Assembly: GCA_033980235.1 (NCBI GenBank)
Contig: CM067068.1
Span: 35,999,546 to 36,063,545, forward strand
Source: Diadema setosum
Taxonomy: Eukaryota; Echinodermata; Echinoidea; Diadematoida; Diadematidae
DNA length: 64,000 bases
Direction of reading: 5' to 3'
Both the position numbers and the translations under genes were made by a program. Below the pieces are notes generated by a model. The model was not told the origin of the DNA and searched no databases. It saw only the letters and a program-made list of their open reading frames with translations. Shown here piece after piece: positions 38,901 to 48,926 of this stretch (positions are counted from its first letter, which is position 1; every line of letters begins with the position of its first letter).

Positions 38901-41900
38901 TAGGAATAGCCTTACCAAGATTTGGTGAGATGCATGAGAAGTACTGGTATGCCGTGCATTCTCTGGCTTCGCCTGTGTGTATGAAAAACATAAACGAATC
39001 ACATCGTCAGTCCCATTTGCAGCCTGCACGAAGTGCTAATGGGCCGAATGCATAAAACAAGCAATATTGCTTGTAACTGCTTCAAGCAGAAGAACAAGCT
39101 CGTCTAGCCAAAGGTCTACCTCAAGTAATTGCTTAAATCCATATGCATAACCTTTTGCATGTGCTTATACCTTTTGCTTGTCCCGAACAAGCAATGGCTT
39201 GCGTTTTCAACAAAAGGGACGTCACGCCTGTGCGAAGACAAGAACAAAGGCGAGTGTGACACAATTTGAAATGGTGTGTGTGTTCGAAAATATTTCCTGA
39301 CATAGCAAAAGAGCTATAAAATGACACTCGTAAATGCACACACAGACGCACACACGTAATGGCTGATTCCCATCACTGCTAATAGTAGCCCGGATCTACC
39401 AGATTGAACGTGCAGAGAGGTCTTCTCACTCTCCAACGAAGTCAGACATATCCTATTTATTTTTCATCACATTTTGAGTGCTGTCTGCTGCACCTTCCCG
39501 TTGATGAAACGAAAAATTTTCTCGCACTACGTAGGAGTATATTCTTGTAATTTATATCACTCCTGCACAAATGTGGTCTTTCTTTTACAAATATGAAAAT
39601 TATTTTTAAAAAGGGGCGTCCGTTCCACCTACGAAAAAGCTCAAGCTCATTTTACAGAGCTTGGAAAATTGTAAGCAATTGCTGGCAAGAACGAGGTATG
39701 TTTTATTCATACGTTTGCTTGGTCGCAAGCACAATTGCTTGTGCTTGCTAGCAAAAGCTTCTGCTGGCAAGCAATATTACTTGCTCTTACGCATATACGG
39801 ATTCGAATAACACAAGCAATTGCTAGCATGCATCCGGTCAAATGTTACATCGACAGGTGAAAGTATTCGTACAGACAAAAATAATGTATAGGAAATTCTT
39901 TAGATGGACAGACGTCGCGAAAAGCTAACTTACCCGACATAGCCAGAGTTTTGCAGCCACATTGACCAATCAGGAACTCGGACAGACACTCTAACTCACA
40001 AGCGACGTGAGCATAATGGAGGAAGTGATTCAGCGTCTTTTCCCTGCATTGACCGTAGGGCTCTTCGAGGTTATTTGTCTGGAAATCACGAAATAAAACA
40101 CTCTTAAAACATCCGAGTTACAACTGACCCGGACCTGGGTCCGTTGGGGTCACACACACTTCCGGGTCAGAAATGACAAGGAATTGGGTCAGATATTACC
40201 CATTCAGAGTCATGAATTGGGTCAGGGTGACCCCATTTGGGGTCTTCATGACCAAATTCCAAGTCATTTTTTTTTTTTGCTTGTTGTTTTTTTTTTTTTT
40301 TTTTGTTTTGTTTTTTACCCGGAATGGTGTATGACCCCAACGGACCCAGTTCCGGGTCATTTCTGACTCGGATGTTTTAAGAGTGAACGATTATTGAACA
40401 TAGACGGAAGGCACAAAGACATGTATCATCCGACAGATAAACCTTACGAGCATATCCCTTCATGACTTCGATTGCATCATTTTGTCTTGACGATAAAAGA
40501 TTTTAGGTGTATATATGTGACCCGCTACAACAAAATGATCCTGAAGTCGGATGAGGTCGATTATTTGAAAATTGTATGACAAAATTCCCTAATCTTTCTG
40601 TTTTAAATTGATATATAACACATCTTATGAAAATAATCGGGTGCGGAGTTATCGATGTTTAAAAGAGAGCATGTCGAGACGTATGGGAAATCACTGTTTC
40701 GAGAAAAGCGCCCTAAAAGTTTTCCTTGCGACGCAATCGCGATCAAGAGGCACGTAGTCAGTTTTCACATCCGGACAATAGAAGGTAAACCCTAGCAACC
40801 CCCGAAATGCTCATTCAAGCACAGCGTCGGCGGTCTCCTCACCGACCAATCAGTGACCAGGATGCCAGGAGAAGCGGCTGGGCATAGCGCACCCTGCAAG
40901 CACGCACCAGTCGACTTGGCAGTGTGAGAGCTTCACGCTTCGGTTAGCGGCAAGCAGCAAACTGACCAATGAGATCACTCCGGTCGTTGTTAGGGGCGGA
41001 GCCTGTCTGTGGCGCTCAATCCAAATTTTCGAACCGGTTTCTGCTTGGTTGAAACGCCAAAAACATGGCCCAGAAAAATGCTATTTTTGGTCTTTCCTTT
41101 CATTATTTTGCTTCAGAATTTCGACAGATGATAGAAGACATGTCAGACTCCAATGATATGTCAAATTCATAAAATCGTAAGTTTTGACCAATTATGATGC
41201 TCTGACTTCAAACTCGATTTTCACGGCTTCGATGGTGCGCGACTTAAAGGTCCGGTCCCACTGCACTTACGGATGCAAAGAGGATGTAAAGCGTACAAAA
41301 AATCTTGCCATCCGCTGGAAAACGCTACGAATCCGCTGTGTACCCATCGCATACGTGTTTCATCCGCTCTATCCATCGAGCATCCGTCCACTGTGATTTC
41401 ATCCGCGCAAAAAGTTTTAAGCTGCTTAAAACTGTTAGAACGGATGAACTTTCCGCTGTGTACGATGTAAATCCGCGACATACGAGCAACAAACGTTGTA
41501 TGTCCGTGCGGCATCCCTTAAACGTCCGCTGCATCCTCTCTGCATCCTCTGGGCATCCTCGCAACTCACATCCGCTGCAGCTAAAAACGGAAAGAGGGAG
41601 GAAAGATATGGTACGTGGAACGTGTTTACATCGTTAATAGCACGTTAATAGAAAGGATGTAAGCGTATGCATCTCGTATATAAAGCATTTCGAAAGCATC
41701 TCCCCTGCATCCGCTCTGCATCCGCTCTGCATCCACTCTGCATCCGCTTTTTCTGCTATGCGTCCGTTTCGCAAATATCTCCGGTAACCCCTTCGGAGCT
41801 GTCATCCCCTTCCATCCGCTTTCATCCGCTAGGCTTCCGATGAACATCCGTTCAACATCCCCGCTACATACTACCCACGTCCGTTCTATTTCCGTTCTGT

Positions 41901-44900
41901 TACCGCCAATTTTCGCCAATTTTGTCAATTTCTGAAGCGGATGAAGCCATCCCCGAAATTTTGCTCGTCCGCTGTGTCCTTTCTGCATACGCTTTGTGTC
42001 CGTCGGCCAGTGGGACCGGACCTTTAGGACCTTTTTGTTGTAGCGGGTCACATATTAGTTTATGCGTAGATATACATAACAAACATATAAAAATTGAATC
42101 GATATAAACCAAAATATTCATAAGGTTTTTCAAGAAACATTTAGATTTCTGGTTTTCAACGTCGCTGCTTCTGAAACTCTGCCGCCATATCTTTCTTAAA
42201 CCTTTTTGTTTTGGTTGTCCCAACACTGACAACTATCTTAGTAATTTGGTAAAACAAAATATAGCGGGATATAGGAAATTCAATCATGCAAAACTGAACA
42301 AGGTTTAAGTTATGATTCCAGAGTTACAGTTTTATAATCACACACATATTTAGCCATATTTTCCTCTCCTGTCAGGCAAGAAATGTTTTAACCCGTCTAA
42401 TCCCTGAAAACACATTCTGTTGCTTTCTGCTCTATCTTCACTCTTTGTTGTTGTTTTTTTTTTTGCAATTAATTGGAATGTTGATATGAACCAAGTGAGA
42501 CGCCACCCTTACAATAACGGCATGGGACTAGGTCAAGCTCCTTGATCAAGGATAAATTGGAATAAATATGAGAAACAAAGTACACTCACCTCTATAATAT
42601 CTACCCCAACCCATGTCTGCACCCCTGTGGCAATTGCAAAGCTTTTTCCTTGTATTACGGGCTCCGTCCCACGGTCGTAGAGGAGAACTTTAAAGCCAGC
42701 TCCGTATCTCGCTTTTGGCTGGAAAAAATATTCAGCCTGGTTGGCGTTCAAAAAGATTTCTAGGCCCCATGCGCCTCCTAATTACCAATGAGAAAGAATA
42801 AGCTCTATCAGATGAAAATACATATAATAACGATAGTTACCATGATAGCAATTCCAGTAGCAGTAAAGCAAATTTTTGTCAGACAATACCTTCTTGGATC
42901 TCGTCAGTCATATCACAGTTGTCCTTGATATCCTAGCTGGACATATCTTAATTCCGTTACTGCAACATTGAAGAGATGACACTCTTTTTTAACTTAACAT
43001 GATTGAGGTCACAAGAGACGTGCTTTGATTGATTAATATTGATATTTATTAATTTCTTCAATTTCATTACAAACGTAGAATACAAATGTATTTTTTTTTT
43101 GTACAAATATTGGACTTTATGAAAACAGAATTCATCTAATTGATGAACACAAAATATTGAAAATCATCTAGTACAAATTACACAGTACATTTTATGGGAA
43201 ATTAACGGAACAACGTGAATACAAGGAAATAAAATCATGACAAGCATAACGGCCACGAATCATATTCAAAACTTTCCTTAACTTTTTTCTGAGAGCAAAG
43301 AAAATGGGTTTTCATCGGGATTCGAACCCGAGACCCTTCGGATTACTAGACCCGTGATCTACCGACTGAGCTATTGAAAGCCCTACTTCGTAGTTCGTCC
43401 CCAATCCTTAATTCTCTTTACTCGTGTGGTCAGAAACTATAGTGTGTGTATGTGTGCCACACACACACTCATTAACCTGACATAAACCTAAATGATGTAT
43501 ATAAACTCTGGAATAACTGCGAGGCATCATCGAAGCGATGCAGCTTTTTGTTATTTTTGTAATATATATTGAAACAAAGAAAGGAAAAACTGACCAGAAA
43601 CAAATAATATGATAAAAAAGTTCTTTGCTCAAACGTTTTACTATCTATTATTTGTTCCTGTCTTTGTTTCAATATATAATACATAATATCACATATATAA
43701 ACATACATTTCTACCAAAGGGAAGAAGTCGTATCATTACCTGGGTTAGTGACTACCAGACCCTCTTTGCCGTTGTCGATATCATTGAACACAAAGCAGAT
43801 TCCCCAATCTGTCATTCTCACTGTCATGACAAAATGATTGAATATCTGTCGGCCCCATCGCACCCTAGGTCAAATAACGATAGAAGGAAAATTGCATGTT
43901 TCCACGAAATATCTTATATGTGCATACTTTGCCATTTATAGAAAAATATTATACAGTCTGTTTTTTTTTTCTCTTAGATTTTTTATCTCTTTCTGAACGG
44001 AATATTGGTATATGAATTAAGTAATTAATTTGAAAAAAAAAACAACCAAAATTTCAAATAAGAACAGATTAACCAGCTCATCTAAGCATTTACCAAGCCA
44101 CCATCCCTTCAGATCTCTGGATTCAGTAATACTTTATTCATGCCATTATTTACGTCATTAAATATTTGTCCGCCATCTGTGACATATCATTGCTTTCATC
44201 TGACAAGAGGACAAAATTAGAATAATAATCACACTTTAGTGGAAACTTACGCCAAATCTGTTTCATTGAGCAGATGCGAGAAGTTGTAGTACATGTCGGT
44301 CATTACATAAGATGACAGAACATACTTGAATCTGGATATGTTGAGACGATCCCCCAACTGCCACTCTTGGAAAAACGCTCTCATCTGGGGGTTCGTCAGT
44401 CTTGATGAACTATTTGATAAAAAAAACAAGTAAAGGAATATGATTTCCGCAATGACCTGCAGAGGTCATCAGACGTGTATTCATCGCTCATATTGGGGAA
44501 ATAGGCTTCATGTCGATGTTTCTTTATGAATGTACAATTGTAAGTCAATCCTTAAGAAGTTAAAATCAAATTAAGATTATAGAATATATCACTCATTTCT
44601 TTCATCAGTTTACGGCTTGTCAGAATCATTTTGATATTGTTGTCAGTATTTAAAAAAAGAATGCCTTTTTCAGATATTTTATTTTGTATATCAATGTCTG
44701 CATGACAATAAGTAACATTATATATTTTAACAGCTTTTTAACGCTTTGATCTGCCTATCGCTAATGATAGCCCACGTCTCTGCTATCATTGAGGAGCCTA
44801 TAATGATAGAAAATCTTCATTTCAAATGATAATTAATAGTAATATCTAAATGCGAAGGTTTCAGGAATAGTCTAAAGAGTTGAAAGTTGGACGAGTTTTG

Positions 44901-46954
44901 AGAGTAGACGTGTTTACATATGCAGGTGGATTATAGTATGTGTATCTTTATCGTGTTTGTGGGTGTGTGCGTGTATGCATTTAAGAAAGAGTTATAAATA
45001 ATATCATACTTGAAGGCGTTGATATTGCAGATGGCGACGGACGGAAATGGTACTGAGTCTTGGAGCTCGTAGACCACGTCGACACTCACTGGAGTGGATA
45101 GATAATGGCGGATCCTGTCGGTGATTTGAAGTGTCAAGACTGAGACACCAGCGAGTAGGACAAGTAGCCAAATTATCCTGCCGAAGACGAAATCGGTTTC
45201 ACAGAATCAGTACCGAAGTTTTCATTTTCACCTTATTACGATACTTATCTAATGTTAACCTCAGATATAATCGAAGTACATATGTATACCGTACTGCAGG
45301 AACAATAAATGATAATCTACACAACCGAGATTATTTCAAGAACATTTGAATAAGTCAAATTCATGCAATTCTTGCCTCGAGTTGTTCTTATTGCAGCTGA
45401 TTGACAAATTACCCTAGATCGACGTATCAAAATAAGTACACAATGAGCAATCTCTAGTATAAGTAGCAATAGTTAAAACAAAATCATGGACAGTTTATAC
45501 ACGGGCAGGATTCGAAACTAATACCTCCTGTTCAATAGACAGGCGAATATTCACTAGACCTGCGATCTTCCGCCCGACACCCAGTGAAGGTTCTAACACT
45601 TTTAGCATTAAGCGGGAACTGCATAACTATTCAAATTTATGAAATTCTTGGGTCGATTTTTTTTATCGCTAAAATTTCATATGATGGACGAATTTTTCCT
45701 CCATCGAAATAAATGTGCATCAAATTAAACAGTGTTTATTATTAGTGATGGGAACAAAATAGGTGCAAGAGTATTTATGTCCGTGATTTGTTTAATCGTG
45801 GCTGCTACCAGCAAAGATTGGTTCGGTGCTTAATTAGGTCAGTCTAGGGCAATTTGCTAATCAATTGCAAAATTTCAATGAGTTACTGACACCTTGTCAG
45901 TTTATTCAAAATGAAATTAAAAGAAGTGAAACATTGAACTTTTATTCAGTATTTTTGGTAATCATTGATGTCAGTGAAAGTATTCGAGACAGAAGACAAC
46001 GTTTAATGATTATCTTGAACCAGCTATTCGTGTTTTCGTTCCTCAAGCTGTTCACGCTTCTTGACATTTTCAACTAATTCGGCTACGTTTGTGATGAAAT
46101 ACATGTTACCTACATTGACAGAAGCAACATAAACAAAGGCAAATTACATGAGCTTAACACGGTTAATATGAATTTCCATAGAAAATCATCATAACCAGAG
46201 AAGAGGCAGAGAAATCCTTATACATGCAAATTTAGAAGGTGTAAAATCACATATTTATGATACATTCGGTGTTCAGAAAAAATGATAATGAAGGAGTAGC
46301 GAACACGCATTGTCTTTGACATTGGGTTATAATATTCATGTACAGTTGTCGGCCTACTTTAATTTCACCGGACTGTTATAGCAGCAGGACCATCTGCAAC
46401 TAGAATTTATGGTATGGTATGATAAGTATTTATACATTTGTAACAATTTTCTCATGAGAAAAAATAAGAACACACACACAAACTTCTCTTAAGCAATGTA
46501 CCATAAGGGTATTAAGATGTGTGCATTAATTCAAAATATCACAAATGCTTGTTTCAAAGCTCCATTTTTTTTTTGGGGGGGGGGGGGGGCATCAGAAAAT
46601 ATGATGGCTTTCGGCGAGTATTGCTCGATATTCGAAATGTTCATCACTCCGAAACGCGAATCATGAAGATCTAGAAAATAAACAGAGTTTGTTGATATAG
46701 ACATTAATATGGCATTATTCCGAAAGTTCGTAAGTTCAGAAAGGAAATGCGGTGCGTACAAACGAACCTTGGAAATTACAAGCCTAATTTAGTCTTTGGA
46801 TAGGCAAATTTTTGGAATAACGAACTTTTTCTCTTCGGATGAACGCAGACCTCGAGGATATCAAACTTTATTTTGTTATCGAATTTAGGAACCATCGGAA
46901 TAAGAAATTTGTGGAATAACAAATTGTAACCATATTTAATAGCGATTAAGAGTA

Positions 46955-46985
<31 letters not shown>

Positions 46986-47599
46986 TGTACGGATTCGCAA
47001 AACAACTATCGCGAGAGAAATTTGTCATTTGAATAACAAATTTTGACTTTGCAAATGAAATGCAGACAGTGTTATTACATGAGCTTGTTGTGGACACAAG
47101 TAATAATGTTCACCAAAAAACAAAAATGCCGCCGGGGTAGAACGGCAGCCATGAAACGCCATCGTAAGTAGCCCGCTATCTCCAGTAAACATCGAACTAA
47201 TTTGAGCAGCGTGACAGTGACTACATTATTTCCTAATTACTGGCACGAATCATTGTGTGTTATTTGGTAGTGTAACAAGGCCTAGCTTTGTTCAGTAATC
47301 TGTTATATTGAAGGGATTTTGAGTTCATATTTCTTGCAATTTAAGTTTGCCTCGTTAAGATCTAATAATTACCTCCGCCACCTTACTTCCTTCGGATTGA
47401 AAGCGTACTTAATCCCAGACAGGTTTAGAGCTTCCAGAATGTACTTGTAGAAGATGGCGAACCGAGTAGCATTGTCCTGATGCATCTGGGGTTCTACGGG
47501 TGTGTCCAGTCCAACTTTACCATCACTGACCACGTCTACCAAGGTTTTCTTCTTGGCAAGGTCCTTCAAGGGATGGACATCGACGGGGGTGATGGACAT
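33114..47599 (-). CDS. Gene C: ASIC-like DEG/ENaC subunit, frameshifted in TM2
   Basis: Ten exons in transcript order: 47599-47373, 45177-45010, 44409-44251, 43864-43740, 42777-42590, 40078-39934, 38972-38916, 36809-36665, 35381-35290, 33157-33114. Phases are consistent and no stop occurs in the first nine. The start ATG is preceded by an in-frame TAA at 47633-47635. SG is at 61-62; TM1 begins IIWLLVLLAGVSV; FPSVAICNINAF and CDCPMACF follow. In the last exon a 4-nt deletion relative to A, B and E falls in the filter: after GLWLGVS comes TAA (33116-33114), giving about 449 residues and no complete TM2. Downstream bases would still read as TM2 and tail in another frame. It is either a recent pseudogene, a truncated non-conducting subunit, or an assembly error. 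Introns are loaded with transposons. Confidence 0.82.
33236..34376. mobile_element. Palindromic array of four tRNA-like repeat units
   Basis: Two direct copies of a 267-bp unit (from 33236) are followed by two inverted copies, with the centre near 33763. AACATCATTTTT at 33224-33235 and 34377-34388 is a perfect 12-bp target-site duplication around the whole array. Each unit holds a 72-nt tRNA-like segment: 33333-33404 and 33600-33671 on the minus strand, 33905-33976 and 34171-34242 on the plus strand. These have A box TGGTCTAGTGG, B box GGTTCGAATCC and a mostly paired acceptor stem. A T6 run, a likely RNA polymerase III stop, follows about 12-14 nt later. Degraded single units occur at 45393-45652 and 56278-56525, so the family is SINE-like. 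It lies in the last intron of gene C; the same intron of gene E is empty. Confidence 0.8.
34389..35289. other. Remainder of the last intron of gene C
   Basis: AT-rich, with a T run near 34566 and ATA/ATG simple sequence near 34690-34785. The first part is similar to the corresponding intron of gene E (about 61570-61910). No gene is seen. Confidence 0.5.
36943..37333. mobile_element. TTAA-bounded palindromic MITE
   Basis: The left end TTAAAGGGTGTGTACAGTTC and the right end complement of AAGGGACTGTATAGTAC are inverted. The interior is a long imperfect palindrome around GGATATCTCA words. The right TTAA reads TTGA. A partial relative lies at 5886-6095. It sits in a gene C intron. Confidence 0.6.
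37473..38168. mobile_element. Family E3 transposon, uninterrupted copy 2
   Basis: The reverse complement aligns along its whole length with 20599-21173 plus 23215-23315. It keeps both inverted ends (CCTGCATCACAAAACAAAC on the left, GTTATGCACGCGGTCACA on the right). A C run at about 37596-37607 is a local addition. It preserves the empty target of the 2-kb element at 21174-23208. Confidence 0.7.
38320..38676. mobile_element. TTAA-bounded palindromic MITE
   Basis: TTAA at 38316-38319 and 38677-38680 exactly flank a 357-bp near-perfect palindrome. Ends begin AGGGGATGGCTAGTAA. Arms include GTGTGAAAATTATTTGCTTC and its complement. It lies in the same intron as two other transposons. Confidence 0.8.
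39042..39838. mobile_element. Inverted-repeat element built of AAGCAATTGCTT words
   Basis: The ends share GCATAAAACAAGCAATATTGC-like sequence in inverted order. The core repeats CAAGCAAT, GCTTGC and AGCAATTGC many times in both orientations. The exact outer edges are uncertain (the right edge may be near 39806). It is an intron insertion in gene C. Confidence 0.55.
40099..40385. mobile_element. 287-bp MITE 20 bp upstream of a gene C exon
   Basis: Terminal inverted repeats of about 70 bp start CACTCTTAAAACATCCGAGT and contain GGGTCCGTTGGGGTCA and GACCCGGA. T-rich sequence fills the centre. It ends 20 bp before exon 40078-39934 in transcript sense, so it occupies the branch-point region of that intron. 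Confidence 0.85.
40516..42052. mobile_element. Family H transposon, copy 2
   Basis: Ends TGTGACCCGCTACAACAAAA and its near-complement TTTTTGTTGTAGCGGGTCACA. The interior matches parts of the copy at 20304-23622. It is interrupted by a further element at 41248-42023. No transposase is seen. Confidence 0.75.
41248..42023. mobile_element. Nested TTAA-type element with CATCCGCT repeats
   Basis: Inverted ends AGGTCCGGTCCCACTG and its complement. TTAA lies at 41244-41247 and TTAG at 42024-42027. The interior is full of CATCCGCT, GCATCC and TCCGCTGTG words. The matching point in the other family H copy (about 23593-23602) is empty. Several overlapping open frames here come from the repeats and are not genes. 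Confidence 0.75.
43026..43270. repeat. Possible retroposon tail
   Basis: Segment in a gene C intron resembling the one at 13130-13640 in style (GAAATT-rich, T-run, no open frame). The relationship is tentative. Confidence 0.2.
43308..43381 (-). tRNA. tRNA-like sequence, probably a pseudogene or SINE head
   Basis: The minus strand has a perfect A box (TAGCTCAGTCGG) and B box (GGTTCGAATCC). The T arm TCGGG/CCCGA is fully paired and the acceptor GCTTTCA/TGAAAAC pairs at 6 of 7 positions. The D stem and anticodon arm pair poorly and the loop CTAGTAA is ambiguous, so a working tRNA is unlikely. It lies inside a gene C intron. Confidence 0.35.
45393..45652 (-). repeat. Degraded single copy of the tRNA-like repeat unit
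   Basis: It aligns from GCTGATTGACAAATTACC to ATTCAAATTTATGAAATTC with the units at 33236-34376. The tRNA-like B box is altered (ATTCGAAACTA). Fragments of another copy may follow to about 45870. It is in the first coding intron of gene C. Confidence 0.65.
46616..46925. mobile_element. Degenerate MITE of the TTCGTTATTCCGAAG family
   Basis: Scattered words such as TATTCCGAAAGTTCG, AACGAACCTTGGAAAT and GGAATAACGAAC match the element at 27904-28188. The ends are not well defined. A G run precedes it at about 46574-46589. Confidence 0.4.
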
Positions 47600-48559
47600 T
47601 TTCGACCAGAGGCATACGTCTTTTTGTAGACCTTATACGAATTCGAAAGCAGCAACTGTGGGAGACAAAAAAAAAAGTATTTGAATTGAAATGAGTAATT
47701 TGTATACTACTCCTTCGGCCACTAGGCAATGCTAGGGATGAAATCTCATGACCCTTTGTATCCAGTGGAAAAAACGCCGTATATATATATATATATATAT
47801 TAATGAATGTTACTATTTCTAGTTGTTGTTGTTTTTTTCTTGATGGGGAAATGAGAACGTTTGGTAAACATGGCCAGTAATTTCTTACTTCCAACATTCG
47901 TTCAGCAAAAGACAAGATCAGAAATTCATTAGTATAAAAATCGTATGTTCCGAATATACCAACAAGAGAAAACAAGAGAAAGTATCGAAAATTTACCTGT
48001 CCGAAGAAAAACGGAACAGTCTTTCTGTTGCGTTTCTTCTAATAGATCCTCGCTTTACTCCACAAACTAGTGTCACAGGTGAACTGATTGATACAGTGGA
48101 CGTCTTGGCTTCCAGTGATACCATTATCAAAGTGAGGTAATTCAAGTCATGATTTCTTCTACCAGCTACTGCAGCGTGATTTTTTCAGCCAGCAAGCCGT
48201 GGCATCGACATGATAAAAACAAGGCAGATGCTACAATGACCAGCGATTAATAGTCAACAAGATTGGGCTTTGAACACTCACGCTAATTGAAATCCGAGCA
48301 CCATTCTTGTGAACTTCGCTTCGCTTCCCATAGACATGATAGATCAATGTAGATGATTAGGCCAATACACCCAGGCATATACTCAAAAGGGTGAATTTCT
48401 TCCTCGACCGACGGGCATTAACGTTACGCAACACCATATTCTTTACATAACGTGTTTCTACACCGTAGGCTAGTCCAAAATGCCCAAGTAAACAAAATGA
48501 ATTTATTAAACAAATGAAAGGCAGGGGATATCCCCAACTTCAAACTGTTGCATTTCAAT
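47600..48559. other. Upstream region of gene C
   Basis: Untranslated part of the first coding exon (47600-47655), with an in-frame TAA at 47633-47635 and a CCCACAG acceptor before 47655. A TA microsatellite lies near 47779-47800. A possible donor (GACAG/GTAAATT) lies near 47997, resembling the leader-exon donors upstream of B and D. The region ends at the 5' LTR of the retrotransposon. Confidence 0.5.
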
Positions 48560-48746
48560 CGCCATTATGATTATAATTACAGTTATGTTGTATCAAGTGG
48601 CTTTCCATACTCTGATTGGTTTCCATGTGTTGTGCACGCAACGTGTTACACCCGACGTGTGTAAGTACCGCTGACTCGGTCACGGCCAATAAACTCTAGA
48701 ACATCATATACCAAGATCGTCTGATGTTTCTCCTTATTTACTGGCG
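48560..48746 (+). repeat. 5' LTR
   Basis: Identical base for base with 53440-53626. It contains TCTGATTGG (inverted CCAAT), GACTCGGTCACGG and CCAATAAACT, a plausible poly(A) signal, about 70 bp before the end. Confidence 0.92.
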
Positions 48747-48770
48747 TGGTGACAGCGCTGATTCGAATCC
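48747..48770 (+). promoter_or_regulatory. Primer binding site
   Basis: TGGTGACAGCGCTGATTCGAA starts directly after the LTR with TGG (complement of CCA) and includes ATTCGAA, the antisense of a tRNA T loop. It is 2 nt shorter than a standard acceptor plus T arm, so the primer tRNA is not identified. Confidence 0.7.
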
Positions 48771-48926
48771 ATGAATTCACCAATAGACGCTACCAGGATC
48801 CTAGATTAAGGTGAATCAAGCCCAATCAATAGGGGTCAGACGCTCACCAAATAATTTGGTGTGACAATCGAGGTTAAAGACACTAGAGTTCGAGTTTATT
48901 GAGTTGCCGCAGCTCTACGCACTGCA

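Noticed and set aside
41221..42232. Several overlapping frames of 80-140 codons
   Set aside because: They arise from CATCCGCT-type repeats in a nested transposon and occur on both strands.
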